From JBIKLM01 sp044375105 (GTDB lineage Bacteria; Planctomycetota; UBA1135; GCA-002686595): a stretch of 6,513 nt of DNA. The stretch is taken from positions 1-6,513 of the forward strand of contig JBILNK010000218.1 of assembly GCA_044375105.1 (NCBI GenBank), read 5' to 3'. Positions 1-6,295 of this stretch are shown piece by piece (position 1 is the stretch's first letter; each line of letters opens with the position of its first letter). The position numbers and the translations under genes were made by a program. The notes below the pieces were generated by a model that searched no databases, was not told the DNA's origin, and saw nothing but the letters and a program-made list of their open reading frames with translations.

Positions 1-71
1 ACCGCCACCGCCAGGCGTTGGCTCTGATCCAGCTGGACCCGATAGTGGCGACGGCGCGCGGGCGTGCTCAT
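1..71 (-). CDS. N-terminus of a divergent gene, possibly a PilZ-domain protein (partial)
   Basis: Read on the minus strand from the ATG at 71-69, this gives an open frame of 23 complete codons that runs off the left edge. The peptide begins MSTPARRRHYRVQLDQSQRL. Most codons end in G or C, as in the real genes here, which supports coding. The RRRHYR stretch at residues 6-11 contains R-x-x-x-R, the first c-di-GMP-contacting motif of PilZ domains, normally near the start of the domain; the second motif (D/N-x-S-x-x-G) would lie outside the window. The PilZ assignment is therefore an inference from a short motif, and another protein with a basic N-terminus is possible. No strong Shine-Dalgarno sequence precedes the ATG. 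It is arranged head to head with the propeller gene across 135 bases, so the two may share control elements. Confidence 0.5.
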   Translation of the reverse strand, partial: MSTPARRRHYRVQLDQSQRLAVA

Positions 72-114
72 CGGCGGCGCCAGCCCCGGGAGGCCGGCAA
101 ATTGGAGGTGCTCG

Positions 115-134
115 GGGTTCCTGGAAGGGAACCC
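115..134. repeat. Perfect 7-bp inverted repeat in the divergent intergenic region
   Basis: GGGTTCC at 115-121 and GGAACCC at 128-134 are perfect reverse complements separated by six bases (TGGAAG). It sits between two head-to-head genes, so a regulator-binding site or an RNA hairpin in the propeller gene's leader are both possible. There is no T tract after it, so it does not look like an intrinsic terminator. Because of the symmetry, GGAACC reads toward both genes. Confidence 0.5.
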
Positions 135-155
135 TTGGTCCCACGAAGGTATCCT
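128..155 (+). promoter_or_regulatory. Candidate promoter for the propeller gene (ECF-like -35)
   Basis: GGAACC at 128-133 matches the common GGAAC core of -35 elements used by extracytoplasmic-function sigma factors. It is followed after 16 bases by TATCCT at 150-155, which could be a -10 and shares four of six positions with TATAAT. Transcription would start about 40-45 bases before the ATG at 207. The -35 overlaps the right arm of the inverted repeat at 115-134. Such short motifs occur by chance; this is a weak call. Confidence 0.25.
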
Positions 156-206
156 GTAGCGCATCGACCCGCGGACCAGCACGGCAAATCCAAGCCTCCC
201 CACGCG

Positions 207-3200
207 ATGGGAATCCTAGCTCTAAGTTTACTCGTCCAAGTTTCGGTCCCCGGTCAAGTCGTCGATCTGGTGCGCCAGCCGGGCCCGGGCGGCGCCAACA
301 CGGTCAACTACGTGACCTCTGCGGGGGAGGTCGGCCGGATCGACTCGGCCAACAGCCGCACGGTCCTGCTGGCCGCCGGTGCCCTGCCGGGCCCCGCGGT
401 GGCGCTCTACCCGACGCCTTCGGGAAACGAACTGGTGTTGCTGCTCGAAGGGGGCGACCTGTGGCGCCTGCCGGCCAATGGCGGGCCCCCGACGCAGATC
501 TATGCGGACCAATTCGCCTACATCCAAGCCAGCGACCTGGTGATCGACCAGGCCGGCAGCCACTGGTTCGCCTCGCGGACCATCTCCCCCGGCACCCGTA
601 CGGTGGCCCTGGTCTCCGCCAACGGGCAGGAATGGGGCTACTTCACGACTTTCGGGCAGCCGGTCGGCCTGTGCCCGGACCCGCTCGGGTCGCGCCTGCT
701 GCGCAGCGACCAGAACGGTGGCCTGCGGATCCTCGAGGCCATCGACCAGGCGCCGGTCGAGACCCAGATCGGCCCGGGCCCCAACGTCTCCCCCACGACC
801 CTGGACGGCGACCTGGTCGCCGAAGCGGACGGCGACGTGTTCATCGCCGCCGGCTCGCAGGTGATCCGCTACAACCGCCTGGCCAACTCGACCAGCGTCT
901 TCCAAACCCTGCCGAACACGGTGCGGGGCCTGGCGATCACCGGCAGCGGCTCTTCGAACTCCCTGTGGGTCGCCCATGGCCAGGATCCCTCCACGGTGAG
1001 CGTCCTGGCGCCCTGCGACCCGGCTGCGGCGCTGCACCCGCCGGCCTTCCACAGCCCTCCGACCCGTGGCGTCCAGCGCCTGCTCTTCGCCGGATTCAAC
1101 TGCTTCGAGCTCACCGCCGAGGGCCTCGACCGCCTGTGGCTGGGCGGCGACAACTTCGGCAGCAACCAGACCATCCGCCGCACCGACGTGAACAACTTCG
1201 TGTTGACCACGGTGGCCAGCGGACAGACCGGCCTCGAGGGCCGCGTGGAAGGCCTGTCCTTCGACCGCGAGGGTCGGCTTTTTGCCCTGACCTCGAGCGG
1301 CGCCGTGCAGCAGATCGACACGCAAACCGGCGCGGCGACGACCCTGTTCAGCGACCCGCTCAGCCAAATCGTGCGCGGCAAGGACCTCTCGATCGGTCGC
1401 CAGGGGCAGCTCTATGCCGCCGTGTACACGGCCTTCGATCAGGGCTACATCGGTCTGATCCAGGATAGCTCCGTGCAAAACTTGCTGTCTGCCCAGGAAC
1501 CTCGGGGAGTGATCGGCGATCCCTTCCGCGGCAAGCTGCTGTACAGCGAGTGGATCAACCAGGGTTTCGCCGGAGCGGTCGGCGCCCTGAGCCTGCCCAA
1601 CGGCTCCGGAACGCTGATCCCAGGCTTCAGCGGGCTCAATATCACCAACGGCCCCGATTGGGGCGATGGCGACGTGGTGGTCGACGCCCTGGGTCGGATC
1701 TACATCCCCCTCGAAGACGAGTTCTGCGTGCGGCGCTTCGACCCGGCCACCGGACGCATCGCGCGCATCGGGTCCGGCTACCTGAACCGCCCCTCGGGCG
1801 TGGCCATCGCGCGCTCGAGCCCGGGCGCCGGCAGCACCACGGGTTTTTCCCTGTACGTCAGCGAGTACAACCGTCTGTGGGAAATCCCCAGCGTGCCCGC
1901 CCCCGCGCCGCGCTTCGTCGATCCAGGCTCTCCGCCGGTCGGGCAGCTGCGCGCGACCTTCAACGCCGACCGCCAACCGGTCGGCCTGTGCGGGGAGCCC
2001 CAGACCGGGCGCCCGCTGGTGCTGTGCAGCGACGGCACCCTGTGGCGGGTATTGCTAGCCAGCGGCGCGCCGCCACAGCTGTTGACCACGATCAGCCCGC
2101 CGCCCGCCTCGATCGCTCCGGCGGGCAACGGCTGGCTGTTTACGGTCGAGCGGGGCGGACGGGTACGGGCGATCCTGCCCAACCAGAACTTCCTGGCGGT
2201 CGATTGGTTCGACGACGCCGCCAACCAGCTCAGCGACGTGTGCGATCTGGCCCTCGCCAGCGACGGCGCGATCTACCTGCTGGAACGCAATCCCAATCCG
2301 GCCGTGGAGGGCGGCCGCCTGTGGCGGCTTGCGGCCGGGGTGCTGACCCAGATCGGCGACCATCTGCGCGGCCGGCGTCTGCGCATGTCCCCCGCGGACG
2401 GGCTGGCCACGATCCTCGAGGACGGGCACCTGGCAGAGGGCGGCGAGTTGTTGGCGGTCGATTGGCAGGCTTCGCCAGCGCTCTCGGGACATTGGCGCAA
2501 AGATCCCTTGGCACGCTTGGACACCCAGGCTCTCGACGCCTTCGACCCCTCGGCCCCGGCGCCGAGCGCGATCGTACCCTCCGGCGGGCTGTGCTTCGAC
2601 CAGGCCGGCAACGCCTTCGTCGCGGAAGGCAACTCGGGCCGCGTCTGGCGGCTCGACGCCGGCAGCGGCGCGCGCAGTCTGATCGCGGGCCATTTCGCCC
2701 GGCCCCAGGATCTCGAGTTCCTCGCCGGCAGCCCCGGCCTGGCCGGTGCCCAGGGCGGCAGCCTGTTCGTGCTCGACGGCTTCAGCGTCTACGAGGTCGG
2801 CACCGCCGGCCAAGCGGTGCCGCCGATCCAAGCCCCGGTCCCGGTGGCCAGCGGCGCCTTGGCGGCGCGGGCCGAGCTGTCCACCTGGGCCCGCCGACAA
2901 CTGGGCCTCAACCAACCGCTGTTCTTGAACGCTCCGACGCAGGCTGGCCGCCCCTACCTGCTGCTGTGTTCGCTGACCGGCAAGGAGCCCGGGCTGCCCC
3001 TGGCCTCGATCGGCGACCCGGGCGACACCCGCGTGCTGCCGCAGAACTTCGATCCGGTGCTGTGGGCCGGGCTGACCCCGCCGGTGTTCAACGGGTTCGC
3101 CGGAGCCTTGAGCGGCACAGGCACCGCCCAGGGCGCTTTGCTGCTGCCCAACGCCCCCGCGTTGGTCGGCTTGGGCCGCTTCCTCGACCTGGTCGGAGTG

Positions 3201-3272
3201 ATCTTCGACTTCACCGCGATCAACAGCATCGGCCGCATCACCAACACCGCCGCGCTGTACCTCGGTTCCTGA
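207..3272 (+). CDS. Large secreted beta-propeller protein (NHL/SMP-30-like repeats) with C-terminal module
   Basis: This encodes 1021 residues. I do not recognise a specific named gene. The N-terminus (MGILALSLLVQVSVPG) is a short hydrophobic stretch resembling a signal peptide, though it lacks the usual basic residues and a clean AxA cleavage site. From about residue 60 to 865 there are roughly fifteen imperfect 30-45 residue units of the type 'position-specific Asp, x, GxLY/F, xxx, W/V-x-R-I/L', for example near 345-380, 481-521, 676-717 and 789-822. This is the pattern of NHL/SMP-30/YVTN-like propeller blades. The phrase QPVGLC recurs at 151 and 590, suggesting two related propellers. Residues about 905-1021 form a separate module containing a GRPYLLL strand, an FNGFAGALSGTG segment and a terminal ITNTAALYL strand. 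The ATG at 207 is preferred because upstream in-frame starts (GTG at 108, TTG at 135) would add a basic, non-coding-looking leader; no good ribosome-binding site precedes any of them. Likely role is extracellular binding or structure; no catalytic residues can be assigned. Confidence 0.85.
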   Translation: MGILALSLLVQVSVPGQVVDLVRQPGPGGANTVNYVTSAGEVGRIDSANSRTVLLAAGALPGPAVALYPTPSGNELVLLLEGGDLWRLPANGGPPTQIYADQFAYIQASDLVIDQAGSHWFASRTISPGTRTVALVSANGQEWGYFTTFGQPVGLCPDPLGSRLLRSDQNGGLRILEAIDQAPVETQIGPGPNVSPTTLDGDLVAEADGDVFIAAGSQVIRYNRLANSTSVFQTLPNTVRGLAITGSGSSNSLWVAHGQDPSTVSVLAPCDPAAALHPPAFHSPPTRGVQRLLFAGFNCFELTAEGLDRLWLGGDNFGSNQTIRRTDVNNFVLTTVASGQTGLEGRVEGLSFDREGRLFALTSSGAVQQIDTQTGAATTLFSDPLSQIVRGKDLSIGRQGQLYAAVYTAFDQGYIGLIQDSSVQNLLSAQEPRGVIGDPFRGKLLYSEWINQGFAGAVGALSLPNGSGTLIPGFSGLNITNGPDWGDGDVVVDALGRIYIPLEDEFCVRRFDPATGRIARIGSGYLNRPSGVAIARSSPGAGSTTGFSLYVSEYNRLWEIPSVPAPAPRFVDPGSPPVGQLRATFNADRQPVGLCGEPQTGRPLVLCSDGTLWRVLLASGAPPQLLTTISPPPASIAPAGNGWLFTVERGGRVRAILPNQNFLAVDWFDDAANQLSDVCDLALASDGAIYLLERNPNPAVEGGRLWRLAAGVLTQIGDHLRGRRLRMSPADGLATILEDGHLAEGGELLAVDWQASPALSGHWRKDPLARLDTQALDAFDPSAPAPSAIVPSGGLCFDQAGNAFVAEGNSGRVWRLDAGSGARSLIAGHFARPQDLEFLAGSPGLAGAQGGSLFVLDGFSVYEVGTAGQAVPPIQAPVPVASGALAARAELSTWARRQLGLNQPLFLNAPTQAGRPYLLLCSLTGKEPGLPLASIGDPGDTRVLPQNFDPVLWAGLTPPVFNGFAGALSGTGTAQGALLLPNAPALVGLGRFLDLVGVIFDFTAINSIGRITNTAALYLGS

Positions 3273-3934
3273 TGGGCAGCCAGCTTGCCGACGCTCCCGC
3301 CCGCGGCGGCCTCGAGCGCTCGCTCTCGCGGCTGTACTGGAACCTGCACTGGGATCGATTCGACGTGTTCGTGCGCCTGGTGGAACCCGCCGACGCGAAT
3401 TTCGTGGCCCCCGGGGGCTATCGATTCGTGTTCGGCGATGCAGGGCTCCTGGCCCGCTGCGAGCAGCGGCACACCGAGCTCGGCCCGCGGGACCGGGAGC
3501 GCGGGGCGCGCCGGCTGGAACTCGGCCACCGGCTGGTCCTGGGCTTGACCGATCCGGGCGGCCTGCCGGTGTTCAGCATGTGGGTCAACCCGCGCAACCT
3601 GAATGTCCCCGGGCAGCAAAAGCGCGCCTTGAGCCCCGCCCAGCAGTTCATCTACAAGGCCTTCACCAGCCCCGAGCATCGCGGTCAAAAGCTCTATCAG
3701 GCGGGCATGGCATTCGTGCTGCAGGATCTCTGCAAACGCGGACAGCGCGAGCTGGTGGGCTACGCTCACACCGACAAACGCAGCTCGCGCGCCGGTCTCG
3801 ACCGCCTGGGCTTCGCGAGCGTCGGGCACTACCGAGCGATCGGCTACGGACGGCATCTACTCATCTGGAACTCGCCCGGCCTGAGGCGCCGCTTCCCCCG
3901 CTCGGTGCTGCGCAGCGGTCTCGATCTGACCTGA
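3272..3934 (+). CDS. GNAT-family N-acetyltransferase-like protein
   Basis: This is a 220-residue, presumably cytoplasmic protein. Residues about 126-190 match the GNAT core: FIYKAFTSPEHRGQKLY (126-142) is a beta-4 strand followed by the acetyl-CoA pyrophosphate loop (consensus Q/R-x-x-G-x-G/A; here HRGQKLY, so the third position is Lys rather than Gly/Ala). A helix (AGMAFVLQDLCKRGQ) follows, then a strand and a segment ending SSRAGLDRLGFASVG (171-185), the usual 'N-x-x-S-x-x-x-x-x-x-GF' region. The N-terminal LYWNLHWDRFDVFVRLVEP and GYRFVF segments also occur in this GNAT subgroup. The acceptor substrate cannot be told. The ATG at 3272-3274 shares its A with the TGA of the preceding gene (TGATG) and lacks a clear ribosome-binding site, so translation is probably coupled to the upstream gene. 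The degenerate acetyl-CoA loop leaves some doubt about activity. Confidence 0.85.
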   Translation: MGSQLADAPARGGLERSLSRLYWNLHWDRFDVFVRLVEPADANFVAPGGYRFVFGDAGLLARCEQRHTELGPRDRERGARRLELGHRLVLGLTDPGGLPVFSMWVNPRNLNVPGQQKRALSPAQQFIYKAFTSPEHRGQKLYQAGMAFVLQDLCKRGQRELVGYAHTDKRSSRAGLDRLGFASVGHYRAIGYGRHLLIWNSPGLRRRFPRSVLRSGLDLT

Positions 3935-3980
3935 AACCGCCGGGCCTGCTCCGCAGGGACGCTGACATCCGGAAGCTCCC

Positions 3981-3999
3981 TGGGACCCAAAACGTCCCA
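3981..3999 (+). repeat. Small inverted repeat between the GNAT and sulfatase-like genes
   Basis: TGGGAC (3981-3986) and GTCCCA (3994-3999) can pair into a 6-bp stem with a seven-base loop (CCAAAAC). It lies about 47 bases after the stop of the GNAT gene. No T run follows, so an intrinsic terminator is not supported; a factor-dependent pause, a protein-binding site or chance are all possible. A weaker 5-bp stem (CCTGC/GCAGG, 3945-3957) lies just upstream. Confidence 0.3.
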
Positions 4000-4044
4000 C
4001 GGGCCGACGGAATCCCTTCAGCGCGAGCACAGCCCGCAGGCAGC

Positions 4045-4053
4045 TGCTAGAAC
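4045..4053 (+). promoter_or_regulatory. Candidate extended -10 promoter for the sulfatase-like gene
   Basis: TGC-TAGAAC resembles an extended -10 element (TGn followed by a hexamer matching TATAAT at four of six positions). No convincing -35 lies 16-18 bases upstream. Initiation here would give a leader of about 20 bases before the ATG at 4079. The 144-base gap on either side makes an independent promoter reasonable, but the motif alone is weak. Confidence 0.25.
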
Positions 4054-4078
4054 TCTTCCGCCGAAAGTCAGCCCCTCC

Positions 4079-6292
4079 ATGCACCCCCAAGCGAATCCCG
4101 CCGGCCGCCGCGGGCTCTGGCCCCTCGGCGTCGCGTTCGCCTTCTGGCGCCTTTCCGGTGCAGCGCTGGGACTGCTCGCGGCCTGGCGCCTGAAGGGCGT
4201 CGAACACGTGCGCGAATTCCAGGCGGGTCCCCCTTCGGACCTGGGCGAGCGCTTGCTGGCCTTCGCGGTGTCCGTATCGGTCGAGAGCCTCGGGTTCGGG
4301 CTGCTGGCACTGCTCCTGGCCCTGTGGGCCCTGCCCCTCGCGCCGCTGCTGTTCCGAGGCCGGACGCCGGCCGAGGCCCGCGCAGGCGCCCTGGGGGTGC
4401 TGGCGGGCGGTCTGGCCCTGTGGGCCTGGCGCGGCACCTACTTCGCAGGCGAGTGGTTGCCCTTCCTGGCGCCCCTCGAGCTGTTCGGGCTCAATCTGCT
4501 CGGCACGGCCTCGTGGTCGCTGCCGCCCGCCCTGGTCGCGCTGCTGCTGGCCAGGCTGGCCCCCAGCCGCTCGGCGACGGCGATCGGCTGGAGCGCGGGC
4601 CTGTGCTGGCTGGCGGGGGGCGCGACGGCCCTGGCCCGGCTGACCCGGCACCCGGCGGGTCCGACCTCCACGGGGGCCCTGCTCGAGGCGGCCGCAGCCC
4701 TGGCGCTGGCGCTGCTCGTGTGCGCTTTGGCGACGCTGCCCTTCAGCTCGCCCGCCGCGACCCCGCAGGGGCCCCGCGGGCGGCCGGCCCTGCGGATCCT
4801 CGACGGGCTATTGCTGGCATTCCTGGCGCTGACCCCCCTGTCCCTTTGGCTCGAAAGCCGAAGGGAGCAGCCGACCCTGGATCTGCGCGCCAAAGCTCAC
4901 GGCGGGGACAACGGCGCCACGGCCGAAGCGCCCAACCTGGTCTACATCGTGGTCGACACGCTGCGCGCCGACGCGCTGTCGTGCTACGGCTATCCGCGCC
5001 CGACCTCGCCGCGTCTCGATGCGCTGGCCGCGCGGGGCTCCCTGTTCGAAGACCTGATGGCCAGCGCGGCCTGGACCAAGCCGACCACAGGGACCCTGCT
5101 GACGGGGCTCTACCCGTCCCGGCACGGCGCCCTGCACCACGGCTCGATGCTGCGCCTGCCCAGCGGCCAGCGCACCCTGGCCGAGGCCTTCCAAGGCGCG
5201 GGCTGGCACACCGCGGCCATCGTGACCAACCCGAACATCCAGGCGGTGTTCGACTTCGACCGCGGCTTCGACACCTACTTCGATTCGCCGGTGGTCGACA
5301 CGCTGCCCAAGGCGGCCCTGCGATCCGCTTGGTTCGGACGCCTGCTGATCGCCGTGACGCGTTATCAGTTCAACTGGAACTACGCCAACGACAATCAGGA
5401 GGTCAATCGCCGGGCCTTGCCCTGGCTGGCCGCCAACCGGGACCGCCGCTTCCTGCTCTACCTGCACTACATCGATCCCCATTCGCCGTACGCGCCCCCG
5501 GGCGAATACCGGCGGCGCTTCGGCCAGTCCCATGGCCTGGTGTTGCACAATCAGCGCAAGGCCAAGGTCGGGCGGGATCTCTACGACGGCGAGGTGGCCT
5601 ATCAGGACATGGGCCTCGGGCAGGTCTTCGACCAGCTGGAGCAGCTCGGCCTCTCGGACCGCACGCTGGTGGCGATCACCGCGGACCATGGCGAGGAATG
5701 GTTCGAGTTCGGCTCCCTCGGCCACGGGCAGTCGCTGTCGCAGCCCCTGGTGCACGTGCCGCTGATCCTGGCCGGCCCTGGGGTCCCGCAGGGCCAGCGC
5801 GTGGCAGCGCCCGTGGAGACGGTGGGGCTGCCCGCCACGCTACTCGAATTGTGCGGGCTGCTCGAGCCCGGCGGTCGTTTCGGAGATGGCCAGAGTTTCG
5901 CAGGGCTGTTGCGCGGGCAGAGCGATCCGGACGCGCCGCTGTTCCTCGAGAACGAGTTCTCGATGGAACACGACATCAAGGACGATTTCGTGTTGAGCGG
6001 CGTGCGCCAAGGCGATCTCAAGCTGGTGCTGACGGAGAAGAGCATCTACCGCGCGGAAGCCGGCGACATCCTGCCGATGTACGAGCTGTTCGATCTGGCC
6101 CGCGATCCCGATGAGCGGCAGGATCGTTTCGACGAAGCGGGTCTGGCGCAGCGGCGCGACAGCCTGATGCGCGCGCTCGATGCCCACGCCCGTTTCCTGG
6201 CCGAGGAGGGGCTGCGCGATCAGCCGCCCGGGATCCTCTCCGATGAGATGCGCCGCCAGCTCGAGGCCCTCGGCTATCTGGGCGGGAAGTGA
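4079..6292 (+). CDS. Multi-pass membrane protein with sulfatase/alkaline-phosphatase-superfamily domain (Thr nucleophile)
   Basis: This encodes 737 residues. Residues about 13-258 hold roughly six to eight hydrophobic membrane segments (for example 13-36, 67-92, 102-118, 167-187, 200-222, 240-258). Residues about 285-690 form a sulfatase-type domain, expected outside the cytoplasmic membrane. Visible motifs: NLVYIVVDTLRAD (metal ligand Asp293), WTKPTTGTLLTGLYPSRHG (Thr333 at the nucleophile site), HYIDPHSPY (Asp466, His468), ITADHGEE (metal ligands Asp536-His537), LGHG (His549) and a C-terminal YELFDLARDPDE block (668-679). The protein ends LGYLGGK, a tail common in this group. Formylglycine sulfatases need C/S-x-P-x-R; here it is T-K-P-T-T, so a classical sulfatase is unlikely. 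EptA and LtaS, in the same superfamily, use Thr and transfer phosphoethanolamine or phosphoglycerol. A phosphotransferase, phosphodiesterase or other hydrolase acting on envelope lipids or glycans is inferred; the substrate is unknown. The start is supported by the membrane segment directly after it; only a weak GAAAG at 4063-4067 could act as ribosome-binding site. Confidence 0.88.
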   Translation: MHPQANPAGRRGLWPLGVAFAFWRLSGAALGLLAAWRLKGVEHVREFQAGPPSDLGERLLAFAVSVSVESLGFGLLALLLALWALPLAPLLFRGRTPAEARAGALGVLAGGLALWAWRGTYFAGEWLPFLAPLELFGLNLLGTASWSLPPALVALLLARLAPSRSATAIGWSAGLCWLAGGATALARLTRHPAGPTSTGALLEAAAALALALLVCALATLPFSSPAATPQGPRGRPALRILDGLLLAFLALTPLSLWLESRREQPTLDLRAKAHGGDNGATAEAPNLVYIVVDTLRADALSCYGYPRPTSPRLDALAARGSLFEDLMASAAWTKPTTGTLLTGLYPSRHGALHHGSMLRLPSGQRTLAEAFQGAGWHTAAIVTNPNIQAVFDFDRGFDTYFDSPVVDTLPKAALRSAWFGRLLIAVTRYQFNWNYANDNQEVNRRALPWLAANRDRRFLLYLHYIDPHSPYAPPGEYRRRFGQSHGLVLHNQRKAKVGRDLYDGEVAYQDMGLGQVFDQLEQLGLSDRTLVAITADHGEEWFEFGSLGHGQSLSQPLVHVPLILAGPGVPQGQRVAAPVETVGLPATLLELCGLLEPGGRFGDGQSFAGLLRGQSDPDAPLFLENEFSMEHDIKDDFVLSGVRQGDLKLVLTEKSIYRAEAGDILPMYELFDLARDPDERQDRFDEAGLAQRRDSLMRALDAHARFLAEEGLRDQPPGILSDEMRRQLEALGYLGGK

Positions 6293-6295
6293 GCG

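Noticed and set aside
18..206. 63-residue N-terminal extension of the propeller protein
   Set aside because: It would overlap the divergent gene, uses a TTG start, is basic and non-family-like, and puts the hydrophobic signal-like stretch deep inside the protein.
228..1976. 582-codon open frame on the minus strand across the propeller gene
   Set aside because: Its translation is low-complexity, rich in Arg, Gly, Ala, Asp and Gln, with no recognisable domain. Such long antisense frames are expected opposite GC-rich genes, and the plus-strand frame has clear repeats.
1550..3271. Long plus-strand open frame leading into the GNAT gene
   Set aside because: The part before 3272 is an Arg/Pro-rich out-of-frame reading of the propeller gene. 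The real GNAT begins at the ATG at 3272, where family similarity starts.
3945..3957. CCTGC/GCAGG stem just after the GNAT stop codon as a terminator
   Set aside because: The stem is only 5 bp with a three-base loop and no T run follows, so chance is likely in GC-rich DNA.
4808..5755. 315-codon minus-strand frame opposite the sulfatase-like gene
   Set aside because: It shows no domain pattern and is explained by the codon bias of the overlapping real gene.
4324..6114. 596-codon plus-strand frame inside the sulfatase-like gene
   Set aside because: It is an out-of-frame shadow, rich in Arg, Pro, Ala and Gly; all sulfatase motifs lie in the other frame.
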